DNA of 64,000 nucleotides from Phenylobacterium deserti (GCF_003254705.1 NZ_QFYR01000001.1:1178001-1242000), one strand, 5' to 3'. Shown: positions 34,217-43,704, counted from the first letter of the stretch. Program-made: numbers and translations. The notes: generated by a model not told the origin, from the letters alone.

Positions 34217-35737
34217 TTGGAAGCCAGCAGCAGCGGAAAAACCGAGCCGCGTCCGGCGGGTCCCAAGCCCAAGCGCGACCTGACCACCGGCCCGATCGGC
34301 CGGACGCTGATCATCTTCTCCCTGCCGGTGCTGGGCTCGAACATCCTCCAGTCGCTGAATGGAACGGCCAACGCCATCTGGGTCAGCCACACCCTGGGCC
34401 CGGTGGCCCTCACCGCCACCTCCAACGCCAACCAGGTTTTCTTCCTGATGCTGGGGGCGGTGTTCGGCATCACCATGGCCTCCAACATCCTGATCGGCCA
34501 GGCGATGGGCGCGCGGGACATCACGCTGGCACGGCGGATTGTCGGCACATCGACGACGTTCTTCGTCAGTCTGGCGATTACTGTCGGCGTTCTGGGGGTT
34601 CTGCTCACCCCTCACATCCTTGACGCCATGGGCACGCCCCCGGACGCACGGGCCGAAGCGATCACCTATCTGCGGGTGATCTTCGCGGCCATGCCGTTCA
34701 TCTACTTCTTCTCGTATCTGATGATGGCCCAGCGGGGGACGGGCGACAGCCGCACGCCCTTCTACTTCTCGCTGATGAACGTCGCCCTCGACGTCACCTT
34801 CAATCCGCTGCTGATCACCGGCTGGGGGCCGTTCCCGCGCATGGGGATCGCCGGCTCCGCCACCTCCACCCTGATCGCTCAGACGGTGACCCTCGCGGTC
34901 ATGCTGGTCTACCTGAACCGCACTCGGTCGATCCTGGTGATCAAGCCCAGCGAGTGGCGCCTGCTGAAGCCCGACTTCGGCATCGTCCGAACCATGGTCG
35001 TCAAAGGCTTGCCGATGGGCGCCCAGATGATCGTGGTGTCCCTGGCGGCGGTGACCATGATGGGCCTGGTCAACGGCTACGGCTCGGACACCGCCGCGGC
35101 CTACGGGGCCGCCCTGCAGCTTTGGACCTATGTCCAGATGCCTGCCATGGCGCTGGGCGCCGCCGTCTCCTCCATGGCCGCCCAGAACGTCGGCGCGGGC
35201 CGGATGGATCGGGTGGAGAAGGTGGCCCGCGCCGGAGCCATGTACGCCATCCTGTTCACGGGCGTGCCGATCCTGCTGATCCTGCTGCTGGAGCGGTTCG
35301 TGCTGCACGCCTTTCTGCCGCCGGGCAGCGCCTCGATCCCCATCGCCGCCCACATCAACAGCCTGGCGCTGTGGAGCTTCGTGCCCTTTGGCGTGGCCTT
35401 CGTCTTCTCCGGCGTGATCCGCGCCACCGGCGTAGTCTGGCCGCCGCTGCTGGCCATCGTGATCTCGCTGTGGGGCGTGCGGGTGCCCTTCGCTAACCTG
35501 ATGATGCCGCACTGGGGCGCGGACGCGGTGTGGATCAGCTTCCCCGTGGGCAGCACCGCCACCCTGCTGCTGGCCGGCAGCTACTACCTTTGGGGCGGCT
35601 GGCGAAAAGCGCGGATTCTCAAGCCGACGGTTCCGCAAGGCGCCCAGCCCGACACGGGCATGAGCCCGCCCGACGGGGCGGAGGAAAGCGAGACCCGCGC
35701 CCAGGCCGCCGGCGTTCTCAAGCCTGCGGGTCGGTAA
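34217..35737 (+). CDS. MATE family efflux transporter
   Basis: A 506-residue multidrug/toxin-extrusion protein with about 12 membrane segments in two pseudo-symmetric halves (GPIGRTLIIFSLPVLGSNILQ at the start, GMGAQ-like KGLPMGAQMIVVSLAA near the middle). It uses Na+ or H+ to export organic cations or similar solutes. The start is TTG 34217. It carries hydrophilic tails at both ends. Its 3' end overlaps the convergent serine hydrolase gene by 20 bp. Confidence 0.92.
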   Translation: MEASSSGKTEPRPAGPKPKRDLTTGPIGRTLIIFSLPVLGSNILQSLNGTANAIWVSHTLGPVALTATSNANQVFFLMLGAVFGITMASNILIGQAMGARDITLARRIVGTSTTFFVSLAITVGVLGVLLTPHILDAMGTPPDARAEAITYLRVIFAAMPFIYFFSYLMMAQRGTGDSRTPFYFSLMNVALDVTFNPLLITGWGPFPRMGIAGSATSTLIAQTVTLAVMLVYLNRTRSILVIKPSEWRLLKPDFGIVRTMVVKGLPMGAQMIVVSLAAVTMMGLVNGYGSDTAAAYGAALQLWTYVQMPAMALGAAVSSMAAQNVGAGRMDRVEKVARAGAMYAILFTGVPILLILLLERFVLHAFLPPGSASIPIAAHINSLALWSFVPFGVAFVFSGVIRATGVVWPPLLAIVISLWGVRVPFANLMMPHWGADAVWISFPVGSTATLLLAGSYYLWGGWRKARILKPTVPQGAQPDTGMSPPDGAEESETRAQAAGVLKPAGR

Positions 35738-36944
35738 GGGCCTGGTAGACCAGGGTGCGCATGTCGCGCCGCACCTGAGTGGACGACGACGGCATCAGCT
35801 GGGTCATGAACACCGCCGTCACCTGCTCCACCGGATCGATCCAGAAGCCGGTTGAGGCCATCCCGCCCCAATAGAACTCACCCGCGCTGGAGGGCAGGAG
35901 CGTGCGGTGCGGCTCAAAGGCCACGGCAAAGCCCAGTCCGAAACCCACCCCGGCGTTGGTGCTTTCCGAAAACAGCGAACGCGACAGCTCCGTCAGGTCC
36001 CGCCCGCCCGGCAGGTGATTGACCCGCATCAGCCGCACCGTGCTGGGGCTGAGAATGCGCGCCCCGTCCAGCTCTCCGCCGCGCAGGAGCATGTTGCAGA
36101 ACCGCAGGTAGTCGGCGGCGGTGGAAACGAGGCCGCCGCCGCCGGAAAGCAGAGTGGGCGGCGAAAGGAACGGGCTGCGATCCGCGGGCTCCTGCAGCTC
36201 CAGCCCGCCGCCGGCTTTTGCCTGGTAGCAGGAGGCGAAGCGCGGACGCTGGTCTTCCCGAACGAAGAAGCCTGTGTCGACCATCTTCAACGGCTCGAAG
36301 ATCCGCTCTCGCAGCACCTCGTCCAGCGGCTTGCCGGCCACCGTCTGCACCAGATAGCCGACCACGTCGGTCGCCACGGAGTAGTTCCAGGCCTCCCCCG
36401 GCGTGAACTCCAGCGGCAGCTCCGCCAGGGCGTCCACGAACCCCTCCAGGTCGTAGCCGCCGAACATGTGCTCCAGCTTCAGCTGCCTGTAGGCGGCGTC
36501 CACCGGCGTCTGCTCCTGGAAGCCATAGGTCAGCCCGGCGGTGTGGCGCAGCAGGTCGACGACCTGCATGGGGGCGGCCAGCGGCGTGGTGTGGAAGTTC
36601 CCCGTCTGACCCGACGCATAGACGCCCAGCTTCTCCCAGGCGGGGATGTAGCGGGTCACCGGATCATTCAGGGCGATGCGCCCCTCTTCCACCAGGCTCA
36701 TCAGGGCGACGGAGGTCACCGGCTTGGTCATGGAATAGATGCGAAAGACCGCATCGGACGGCAGCGGCGTTTCGCGCTCCAGATCCAGCTTGCCGAGGCT
36801 TGTCTGGTAGGCGAGCTCGCCGCGCCTGGCGACCAGCAGTTGGGCGCAGGGCAGCCGGCCCGGCTCCAGGTAGCGTTCCTGCAGGAACCGCTCGATCCGC
36901 TGCAGCCGCTCGGGCGAGAAGCCAAGGGACGTGGCCGTGCTCAT
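35718..36944 (-). CDS. Beta-lactamase-fold serine hydrolase (class C/EstB-like)
   Basis: A 408-residue serine hydrolase of the beta-lactamase/transpeptidase fold. The SxxK motif is Ser71-Met-Thr-Lys74, the YSV motif is Tyr188-Ser-Val190, and a WGG near residue 360 takes the KTG position. This pattern fits esterases of family VIII (EstB-like) better than true AmpC beta-lactamases. There is no signal peptide, so it should be cytoplasmic. Natural substrate unknown. Confidence 0.88.
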   Translation of the reverse strand: MSTATSLGFSPERLQRIERFLQERYLEPGRLPCAQLLVARRGELAYQTSLGKLDLERETPLPSDAVFRIYSMTKPVTSVALMSLVEEGRIALNDPVTRYIPAWEKLGVYASGQTGNFHTTPLAAPMQVVDLLRHTAGLTYGFQEQTPVDAAYRQLKLEHMFGGYDLEGFVDALAELPLEFTPGEAWNYSVATDVVGYLVQTVAGKPLDEVLRERIFEPLKMVDTGFFVREDQRPRFASCYQAKAGGGLELQEPADRSPFLSPPTLLSGGGGLVSTAADYLRFCNMLLRGGELDGARILSPSTVRLMRVNHLPGGRDLTELSRSLFSESTNAGVGFGLGFAVAFEPHRTLLPSSAGEFYWGGMASTGFWIDPVEQVTAVFMTQLMPSSSTQVRRDMRTLVYQALTDPQA

Positions 36945-37043
36945 GCGTTCGATCCTTCCGGTGGTCCTGCCCTAGCGGCATCTAGGCGCGCCGCGCACCT
37001 CGACCTATAGGGGAAGGGTCCTTTCCGGAGAACCGGCCCGCGC

Positions 37044-37625
37044 ATGAGCTCTTCCCCCAAACGTCCCCTGATCGTCGGCATCGGCGGAACCATTCGGCCG
37101 GGCTCGATCAGCGAGAGGGCGCTGGTGTGCAGCTTGCAGGCCGCCGAGGCCAAGGGCGCCGAGACCCGCCTCCTGGGCGGCGAATTCCTGGGCGCTCTGC
37201 CGATCTTCGATCCGCGCCCGGGCGAGCTGTCGGCCGCTCAGCGCGAGCTCGCCGACGCGGTGCGCGGCGCCGACGGCGTGATCGTGGCGACCCCCGGTTA
37301 TCACGGCTCCCTCTCCGGTCTGATCAAGAACGCCTTGGATACGCTGGAGGTGACGCGCAAAGACCCCGCGCCTTACTTCCAGGGCCGACCGGTCGGGACC
37401 ATCGTCACCGCCGATGGCTGGCAGGCGGCGGGCACGACCTTGAGCGCGCTGCGGGCGATCATACATGCCCTGCGTGGCTGGCCGACGCCGTTCGGCGCAG
37501 CCCTGAACGCGAGCACGGACCTGTTCGACCCTGAAGGCGCCTGCCGCGATCCCAAGGACCGCTGGCAGCTCGCCACCGTGGCCGAGCAGGTGATGGAGTT
37601 CGCCCATATGCGAGCGGCCCAATGA
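37044..37625 (+). CDS. NADPH-dependent FMN reductase family protein
   Basis: A 193-residue flavodoxin-like reductase. The phosphate loop is GGTIRPGSISERAL and the second FMN contact is TPGYHGSLSGLIKNALD. Its stop overlaps the start of ribB by four bases, tying it to flavin supply. It may reduce FMN for other enzymes or carry FMN and act on quinones. Confidence 0.88.
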   Translation: MSSSPKRPLIVGIGGTIRPGSISERALVCSLQAAEAKGAETRLLGGEFLGALPIFDPRPGELSAAQRELADAVRGADGVIVATPGYHGSLSGLIKNALDTLEVTRKDPAPYFQGRPVGTIVTADGWQAAGTTLSALRAIIHALRGWPTPFGAALNASTDLFDPEGACRDPKDRWQLATVAEQVMEFAHMRAAQ

Positions 37626-38770
37626 CCCGACCCTATCTCGTCCCGAACGGCCAGGCGCCGAAGGAGGATGACGTGACCTCCGCCATCTCGCCCATCGAAG
37701 AGATCATCGAGGACGCCCGCAACGGCCGCCCCTACATCCTGGTCGACGCCGAGGATCGCGAGAACGAGGGGGATGTGATCATCCCCGCCCAGTTCGCCAC
37801 GCCCGAGCAGATCAACTTCATGGCCAAGCACGCGCGCGGCCTCATCTGCCTGTCCATCACCGCCGAACGTGCGCGGCAGCTGCGCCTGCCGCCCATGGCC
37901 ATGGACAACCAGTCTGGTCACGGCACCGCCTTCACCGTGTCGATCGAGGCGCGCGAGGGCGTGACGACCGGCATTTCCGCCCACGACCGGGCGCACACCA
38001 TCGCCGTGGCGGTGGATCCGACCAAGAACGCTGATGACGTGGTCTCTCCCGGCCACGTCTTCCCGCTGGTCGCCAAGGACGGCGGCGTTCTGGTTCGCGC
38101 CGGCCACACGGAAGCCGCCGTCGACATCAGCCGCATGGCCGGCCTGAACCCGGCCGGGGTGATCTGCGAGATCATGAAGGACGACGGGTCCATGGCGCGC
38201 CTGCCGGACCTTGTGGCCTTCGCCCAGCTGCACGGCATGAAGATCGGCACCATCGCCGACCTGATCGCCTACCGCCGCCGCACCGAGCGGCAGGTGGAGC
38301 GGGTTGTGGAGCGGCCTTTCGAGAGCGCCTACGGCGGCAAGTTCCGGATGGTCATCTACCGCAACGTTCTCGACCAGACCGAACACGTGGTGCTGGCCAA
38401 GGGTCGCATCGATCCCGACAAGCCGACGCTCGTGCGCATGCACCGGGTGGACCTGGCCGCCGACATGCTGGGCGAGGTCGAGGACCGCAAGGACTACGTC
38501 CCGCGCGCGCTCAAGGCGATCAGCGACTACGAGGGCGCGGGCGTGGCGGTGTTCATCCGCGATCCCAACCCGCACTGGCTGTCCGAACGCTATGGCGCGA
38601 AGGCCGAGGACGGGGCGCACAGCGACAACATCCTGCGCGACTACGGCATCGGTGCGCAGATCCTGCTCGACCTCGGCGTCCGCGACATGCAGCTGCTGAC
38701 CAGCTCCCAGACCGTGCTGCCCGGCTCCGGCGGCTACGGCCTGAAGATCGTCGGTCGCGTTCCCCTTTGA
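37622..38770 (+). CDS. ribB: 3,4-dihydroxy-2-butanone-4-phosphate synthase with degenerate GTP cyclohydrolase II-like domain
   Basis: The 382-residue protein has an intact DHBP synthase domain (about 20-225) with the acidic metal loop [10 protein letters not shown] (42-51) and [27 protein letters not shown]. It makes the four-carbon unit of riboflavin from ribulose 5-phosphate. The C-terminal 150 residues follow the GTP cyclohydrolase II outline ([32 protein letters not shown]) but lack the three zinc cysteines, so cyclohydrolase activity is unlikely and another RibA should exist elsewhere. Confidence 0.93.
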   Translation: MTRPYLVPNGQAPKEDDVTSAISPIEEIIEDARNGRPYILVDAEDRENEGDVIIPAQFATPEQINFMAKHARGLICLSITAERARQLRLPPMAMDNQSGHGTAFTVSIEAREGVTTGISAHDRAHTIAVAVDPTKNADDVVSPGHVFPLVAKDGGVLVRAGHTEAAVDISRMAGLNPAGVICEIMKDDGSMARLPDLVAFAQLHGMKIGTIADLIAYRRRTERQVERVVERPFESAYGGKFRMVIYRNVLDQTEHVVLAKGRIDPDKPTLVRMHRVDLAADMLGEVEDRKDYVPRALKAISDYEGAGVAVFIRDPNPHWLSERYGAKAEDGAHSDNILRDYGIGAQILLDLGVRDMQLLTSSQTVLPGSGGYGLKIVGRVPL

Positions 38771-38901
38771 AAAGTTGCTCCCCTTCGGGGGGGGCTGTCG
38801 CGCTACGGGTAAGGGGCGGCAGCCCATGTTTGCGCCTGTGGCGTCCGTGGTCCGCCTCCGCAGGCGCAGGAACTTGAGCCGCGCCACCGCGTAAGCTGCG
38901 C

Positions 38902-39639
38902 ATGAGCCAACTGCGCATCGGCTGTTCGGGCTGGGTCTACAAAGACTGGAAGGGTCCCTTCTATCCGCCAGAGACCAAGGACAAGGACCGGCTCGCCTAC
39001 TACGCCACGCGTTTCGACACCGCCGAGATCAACGCCAGCTTCTATCGCCTGCCGTCGGAAGCCATGGTGGCGGGCTGGGCCGAACGAGCGCCGCAAGGCT
39101 TCACCTACGCCTGGAAGGTCAGCCGTTTCATCACCCATAACAAGAAGCTCAAGGACGCGGCCGAAGCGGTCGAGCTGGTTTTCGGGCGTATGCAGCCCCT
39201 GGGCGAGCACTATGGGCCCGCGTTGATCCAGCTGCCCCCGCAGCTTCGACGCAATGACGATCGCCTGGCCCAGTTCCTGAGCCTGCTGCCCAAGGGGCGC
39301 CGGCACACCGTCGAGTTCCGGCACGAGAGCTGGTACGACCCCGCCGTGTTCGCGATCCTCGCCGACCATGACGCGGCGCTCTGCATCTCCGACCACCATT
39401 CCGCCCCCTCGCCGTGGGAGGTGACCGCCTCGTGGGTCTATGTGCGCGGCCACGGGCCGGGCGGCCGCTACTTCGGGCGCTATCCCGACGAGGAGCTCAC
39501 AGGGTGGGCTCGCCAGATCGAGGCTTGGCGCCAGCAGGGGCGGGACGTCTACGCCTACTTCGACAATGACATCAAAAGCGCTGCGCCCTTTGACGCCGAA
39601 ACCCTTATGCGGTTGGCGGGCGCACAGCCCTATGGTTGA
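38902..39639 (+). CDS. DUF72 (YecE-like) family protein
   Basis: A 245-residue TIM-barrel-like protein of the DUF72 family: the start RIGCSGWVYKDWKGPFYP, then FDTAEINASFYRLPS, FTYAWKVSRFITHNKKLKD, and a tail with YAYFDNDIKSAAPFDA are hallmarks. Its biochemical role is not established. Single gene; a GC hairpin region precedes it (about 38780-38835) and the metalloprotease gene follows after 112 bp. Confidence 0.92.
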   Translation: MSQLRIGCSGWVYKDWKGPFYPPETKDKDRLAYYATRFDTAEINASFYRLPSEAMVAGWAERAPQGFTYAWKVSRFITHNKKLKDAAEAVELVFGRMQPLGEHYGPALIQLPPQLRRNDDRLAQFLSLLPKGRRHTVEFRHESWYDPAVFAILADHDAALCISDHHSAPSPWEVTASWVYVRGHGPGGRYFGRYPDEELTGWARQIEAWRQQGRDVYAYFDNDIKSAAPFDAETLMRLAGAQPYG

Positions 39640-39751
39640 GCTCAAGCTTCGCTGAACGCCTGCGGTGAACCGTCGCAACTTGTGGTGATTGCCGCTCCAC
39701 CAGCCCAATCTTTAAAGGAATTGAACAGGATGGTGAGGGTAGGGTTCTCGA

Positions 39752-41497
39752 ATGCTGCAGTTCTCTCACGCGTCCGCCTTCGCCAGCTCCGATGAGGACG
39801 CTGCTCGCTGCAGCTGTGCCGTGTGCCGCGGCGCGGTCACGGTGGTCGAGGCCGATCCCCGCATCTCCAGCGGCCTCGCTGAAGGACCGCAAGCCTATCT
39901 GAACGCCGATGCGCGGGACTCCATCGGTCCGAACGGCAAGCCCAGCTATTCTATCTCGGAAGCCGCCAGTCAGATCGTGCGCCACGAACCGGGTTGGTCG
40001 TCGGCCCTGGGCGTGGGCTACACCGTCACCTACGCCTTCCGGGCGAACGAGCCGACGACCATGCCCTCGGACGTCACCGGCTTTTCGCGCTTCAACGCCG
40101 CCCAGATCGCCCAGGCCGAGCTCGCGCTGAAGGCGTGGGCCGACGTGGCCAACATCAAGTTCACACGCGTGGGCTCCGGGACCAGCGGCGAGGCCGCCTA
40201 TTCCGACAGCGCCAGCATCCTGTTCGCCAACTATTCTAAGGGCGAGGATGGGGCCTCGGCTTTCGCCTACAACCCCGGCAACCCGGGCCACGGTAGCCCT
40301 TCCGGCGACGTCTGGATCAACAGCTCGCTGGGCTACAACCTCAATCCGGGCGGGCTGAACTATGGCGCGCAAGTGCTGCTGCACGAGACCGGCCACGCCA
40401 TCGGCCTGGCTCACCCGTCCGAGTACAATGCGGGCAAGGACGCCACCATCACCTACAGCGGGCAGGCGGACTATTATGAGGACAGCCGCCAGTACACCGT
40501 GATGAGCTACTTCAGCGAGACCAACACGGGGGCCAGCTTCGGCGGCGCCTATGCGGCCTCGCCCCTGCTGGACGATATCGCTGCGGCCCAGCTCGAGTAC
40601 GGAGCCAATCTTTCGAGCCGCACCGGCGACACGATCTACGGCTTCAATTCAACGGCCGAGCGGCCCTGGTTTGCGATCAGCGGCTCGACCAGCAAGGCGA
40701 TCTTTGCGGTTTGGGACGCGGGCGGCAAGGACACCCTGGACTTCTCCGGCTACTACCAGAACCAGACCATCGACCTGCGGGAAGGCTTCTTCTCCGACGT
40801 CGGCGGGCTGAAGGGCAATGTCGCCATCGCGGTCGGCGCCCGGATCGAGGGCGCGCGCGGCGGCTCCGGCGCGGACGTGATCCACGGCAACGCGCTGAGC
40901 AACGAGATCTTCGGCGGCGCCGGCAACGACCGGATCGACGGTGGGCCAAATGGCTCCAACCTGCTCTGGGGCGATGACGGCGCCGACACCATCACCGGCG
41001 GCTCAGGCTTCGACAACATCAACGGCAACAAGGGCGCCGATCTGGCCCATGGCGGCCTGGGTGACGACTGGGTCTCCGGCGGCCAGGACAACGACTACAT
41101 CTATGGGGACGAGGGCGCCGACGTCGTTCTCGGCAACATGGGGAACGACACCTGCGAGGGCGGCGTCGGCGCGGACACCGTGCGGGGCGGGCAGCACGAC
41201 GACATCCTCTATGGCCAGGACGGAGACGACTGGCTCTCGGGCGACCGCGGCAGCGACACCATCACGGGCGGCGCTGGCGCGGACATCTTCCACAGCTTCA
41301 GCGGCGCGGGGATCGACCGCGTCACCGACTTCAGCCTGGCTCAGGGCGACCGGATCCTGCTGGACGCCGGCACGCCCTGGTCCGTGGCGCAGGTCGGGTC
41401 CGATACGGTGATCAGCCTGGGCGAGCCGGGCGACCAGATCATCCTCGTGGGGGTGCAGAGCTCGACCCTCTCCGGAGGCTGGATCTTCAGCGCCTGA
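39752..41497 (+). CDS. M10 (serralysin-type) RTX metalloprotease
   Basis: A 581-residue secreted protease. The zinc motif HETGHAIGLAH has ligands His211, His215 and His221 with catalytic Glu212, and the Met-turn is VMSYF near residue 250. After it, residues about 365-520 carry RTX calcium-binding nonapeptide repeats (GGAGNDRIDGG, GGLGDDWVSGG, GEDGDDWLSGD-like), then a typical C-terminal end for type I secretion. There is no signal peptide. An N-terminal cysteine cluster, CSCAVC (about 20-25), is unusual for serralysins. No type I exporter or inhibitor gene is adjacent. Confidence 0.92.
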   Translation: MLQFSHASAFASSDEDAARCSCAVCRGAVTVVEADPRISSGLAEGPQAYLNADARDSIGPNGKPSYSISEAASQIVRHEPGWSSALGVGYTVTYAFRANEPTTMPSDVTGFSRFNAAQIAQAELALKAWADVANIKFTRVGSGTSGEAAYSDSASILFANYSKGEDGASAFAYNPGNPGHGSPSGDVWINSSLGYNLNPGGLNYGAQVLLHETGHAIGLAHPSEYNAGKDATITYSGQADYYEDSRQYTVMSYFSETNTGASFGGAYAASPLLDDIAAAQLEYGANLSSRTGDTIYGFNSTAERPWFAISGSTSKAIFAVWDAGGKDTLDFSGYYQNQTIDLREGFFSDVGGLKGNVAIAVGARIEGARGGSGADVIHGNALSNEIFGGAGNDRIDGGPNGSNLLWGDDGADTITGGSGFDNINGNKGADLAHGGLGDDWVSGGQDNDYIYGDEGADVVLGNMGNDTCEGGVGADTVRGGQHDDILYGQDGDDWLSGDRGSDTITGGAGADIFHSFSGAGIDRVTDFSLAQGDRILLDAGTPWSVAQVGSDTVISLGEPGDQIILVGVQSSTLSGGWIFSA

Positions 41498-41511
41498 CGA
41501 AGGGCCGCGGG

Positions 41512-41534
41512 CGGGATTGGCACAATCCCGTTTT
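41512..41534 (+). terminator. Intrinsic terminator of the metalloprotease gene
   Basis: CGGGATT (41512-41518) / AATCCCG (41524-41530) followed by TTTT, 14 bases after the stop. Confidence 0.75.
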
Positions 41535-41572
41535 CAGCCGGCCGGATACGGCCTATATCGAAGGTTCACACC

Positions 41573-41592
41573 GCCCGGCCGAAAGGCCGGGC
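41573..41592 (+). promoter_or_regulatory. Strong hairpin in the trcR leader
   Basis: GCCCGGCC-GAAA-GGCCGGGC (stem 41573-41580/41585-41592) lies 30 bases before the trcR start. A GNRA tetraloop caps it. It could be a second terminator or a stabilising 5' structure. Confidence 0.45.
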
Positions 41593-41622
41593 GCCTTCAT
41601 TTCCGACAACCGGAAAATCGCT

Positions 41623-42291
41623 ATGACGACCGACATCCTGATGCCGAAGGCGACCGCCGTCTGGCTGGTGGACAACACTTCGCTCACCTTCGAACAGATC
41701 GCCGAGTTCTGCGGCCTGCACCCGCTGGAAGTGCGCGGCATCGCCGACGGCGAAGTGGCGCGCGACATCCGCGGCGCCGACCCGATCGCCAACGGCCAGC
41801 TGTCTCGCGACGAACTGGACCGCGCCGAAAAGGACAGCGGCTACCACATGAAGGCGCAGAAGAGCCGCCACGCCGAGCTGCTGAAGCCGGTGAAAAAGGC
41901 GCCCCGCTACACCCCGGTGTCGCGTCGTCAGGACCGTCCAGACGCCATCGCCTGGTTCCTGCGCAACCACCCGGAAGTGCCGGACAGCCAGATCGCTCGC
42001 CTGCTGGGCACCACCAAGGCGACCATCGACTCCATCCGCAACCGCACCCACTGGAACTCGGCCAACATCAAGCCGGTCGATCCCGTGACCCTGGGCCTCG
42101 TGGCTCAGCTGGAGCTGGATGCGGTGGTGCGCAAGGCCGCTGAGAAGCGCGCCAAGAGCGGCGACGTAGATGGCCCGACCCTCCGTCCGGCCTCTGAAGT
42201 CGGCACCTATGAGGATGTGGAGGTCGAGGACGACGCCGCTGCCCTGTTCGGGGACGGCGACGACAACGGCGACGAGCGCGCCGAGGACTAG
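41623..42291 (+). CDS. trcR: DUF1013 protein, cell cycle regulator TrcR-like
   Basis: A 222-residue protein conserved in alphaproteobacteria. The N-terminal MPKATAVWLVDNTSLTFEQIAEFCGLHPLEVRGIADG and the middle DAIAWFLRNHPEVPDSQIARLLGTTKATIDSIR look like two helix-turn-helix-like units; the tail is strongly acidic (EVEDDAAALFGDGDD). Members have been named cell cycle transcriptional regulators; I give the function on that basis, not from motifs. A strong terminator follows. Confidence 0.88.
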   Translation: MTTDILMPKATAVWLVDNTSLTFEQIAEFCGLHPLEVRGIADGEVARDIRGADPIANGQLSRDELDRAEKDSGYHMKAQKSRHAELLKPVKKAPRYTPVSRRQDRPDAIAWFLRNHPEVPDSQIARLLGTTKATIDSIRNRTHWNSANIKPVDPVTLGLVAQLELDAVVRKAAEKRAKSGDVDGPTLRPASEVGTYEDVEVEDDAAALFGDGDDNGDERAED

Positions 42292-42312
42292 TCTAAGGTC
42301 CGGATACCAGAA

Positions 42313-42347
42313 GGGCGGGGAGGCTTGGCTTCCCCGCCCTCTTCTTT
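42313..42347. terminator. Intrinsic terminator after trcR
   Basis: GGGCGGGGA (42313-42321) / TCCCCGCCC (42331-42339) followed by TCTTCTTT. It lies against the convergent DUF465 gene stop. Confidence 0.8.
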
Positions 42348-42519
42348 AGTGAACTCGGCTTCGCAAGCTCTCCATCTCTTCCTTGAGTTTGAGCTTCTGT
42401 CGCTTGAGGTCCTTCAGTCTGAGGTCATCGGCGTGCGGCCGCCGCATTTCGTCTTCGATGGCGCGTTCGAGGTTCTGGTGGCGAGATCCGAGTTCCCGGA
42501 TCCGAGCTTCCACGGCCAT
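42346..42519 (-). CDS. DUF465 (YdcH-like) small helical protein
   Basis: A 57-residue charged helical protein: RIRELGSRHQNLERAIEDEM then DDLRLKDLKRQKLKLKEEME, the helical-hairpin signature of DUF465. The start at 42519 is preceded by GAGGAG about ten bases away. Function is unknown. A second DUF465 gene lies at 43705, with ubiX and one other gene between them. Confidence 0.85.
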   Translation of the reverse strand: MAVEARIRELGSRHQNLERAIEDEMRRPHADDLRLKDLKRQKLKLKEEMESLRSRVH

Positions 42520-42648
42520 GACGATCTGTCTCCTCGCTGCTGGGAAGTTCGGAAGTGAACATCCGCTTTTCCCAGCTGTCAGTTCACATATGTTTGCAGG
42601 CGGCGAAGCTGATGCGGCGCCTTGAAACTGGGCGTTGAGATCCTCCCC

Positions 42649-43248
42649 ATGCCAATCGAAGAGCGTTCCAGACTGGTGGTGGGCATCTCCGGCGCCTCCG
42701 GCGTGGCCTATGGCCTGAGGGTGCTGGACGCCTGCCGCGAGCTGGGCGTCGAAAGCCATCTGGTGGTCAGCCGCTCGGCGGCGCTGACCCTCACCCAGGA
42801 AGCGGGCCTGAGCCTGGCCGACGCACACGCGCGCGGCGACGTCGGCTACAAGGCGTCCGACGTGGGGGCCGCCATCGCCTCCGGCTCATTCCGCACGCTC
42901 GGCATGATCGTGGCGCCCTGTTCGGTGCGCACCATGAGCGAGATCGCCACGGGCGTGACCTCCACCCTCCTCACCCGCGCCGCCGACGTCACCCTGAAGG
43001 AGCGCCGGCCGCTGGTGCTTATGGTGCGCGAGACGCCCCTGCACTTAGGCCATCTGCGCACCATGGTCCGCCTCGCTGAGATGGGCGCGATCATCGCCCC
43101 ACCGCTGCCGGCCATGTACGCCAGGCCCGCCTCCATCGAGGAGATGATCGACCAGTCCGTCGGCCGGGCGCTCGACCTCTTCGGCCTCGACTGGCGCCCC
43201 GTGAAGCGCTGGGGTCAGGAAATCGGCCCCCAACCGGGCGAAGGCTGA
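42649..43248 (+). CDS. ubiX: Flavin prenyltransferase UbiX
   Basis: A 199-residue enzyme that prenylates FMN to the cofactor of UbiD decarboxylases, used in ubiquinone synthesis. The opening VVGISGASGVAYGLRVL and the later GMIVAPCSVRTMSEIATG and APPLPAMYARPASIEEM are diagnostic. ATG 42649 is chosen; a TTG at 42622 is in frame. The next gene begins three bases after the stop. A COQ9 gene lies 3 kb away. Confidence 0.95.
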   Translation: MPIEERSRLVVGISGASGVAYGLRVLDACRELGVESHLVVSRSAALTLTQEAGLSLADAHARGDVGYKASDVGAAIASGSFRTLGMIVAPCSVRTMSEIATGVTSTLLTRAADVTLKERRPLVLMVRETPLHLGHLRTMVRLAEMGAIIAPPLPAMYARPASIEEMIDQSVGRALDLFGLDWRPVKRWGQEIGPQPGEG

Positions 43249-43251
43249 GCA

Positions 43252-43692
43252 ATGCGCCTTTGGGACTGGGCGGTGGGCGCCTATGGCCGGCCGGGCGTGG
43301 CCGACGCCTGCCTCAACCTGCAGGACGCGCACGGCCAAAACACCTGCCTGCTGCTTTGGGCCGTCTGGGCGGGCGCGACGCCCCACACCGCAGCGCCCGC
43401 GGCCGAGTTGGCCCGGGCCTGGGATGCGGCCGCCGTTACGCCGCTCCGCGACGTTCGCCGCGCCTTGAAATCGAGCTTTCCACCCGTGGCCGACGAGGAG
43501 CGCGAGCGCTTGCGCAACGCGGTCAAGGCTGCGGAATTACAGTCCGAGCGCCTGCTGCTTGAGGCCTTGGAAAGGCTTTGCCCGCAAAGCTCGGGCGCTG
43601 CGCCGCTGGACGCCCTGGTCGCCGCCTCGGCGGCCTGGGGCGCGCCTGCGCCGCAGCCGGCGCTGGCTGCTTTAGCCGCCGCCTTGCAGTAG
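43252..43692 (+). CDS. TIGR02444 family protein
   Basis: A 146-residue helical protein starting LWDWAVGAYGRPGVADACLNLQDAHGQNTCLLLWAVWAG, the signature of the TIGR02444/DUF2390 family of unknown role. It follows ubiX by three bases and precedes a DUF465 gene by 12, so the three are one transcript. The tail is alanine-rich. Confidence 0.85.
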   Translation: MRLWDWAVGAYGRPGVADACLNLQDAHGQNTCLLLWAVWAGATPHTAAPAAELARAWDAAAVTPLRDVRRALKSSFPPVADEERERLRNAVKAAELQSERLLLEALERLCPQSSGAAPLDALVAASAAWGAPAPQPALAALAAALQ

Positions 43693-43704
43693 GATCGCGC
43701 CGCG

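Noticed and set aside
34073..35638. 521-residue minus-strand frame over the MATE gene
   Set aside because: His/Gln/Arg-rich shadow with no hydrophobic or domain pattern; the plus strand encodes a clear transporter.
35718..36944. Antibiotic-resistance beta-lactamase
   Set aside because: The SxxK and YSV motifs are shared with esterases; there is no signal peptide and no KTG motif, so an EstB-like hydrolase is more likely.
40860..41300. Repetitive DNA that could suggest a repeat array
   Set aside because: It encodes the RTX nonapeptide repeats of the metalloprotease; repeats are in the protein, not CRISPR-like direct repeats with spacers.
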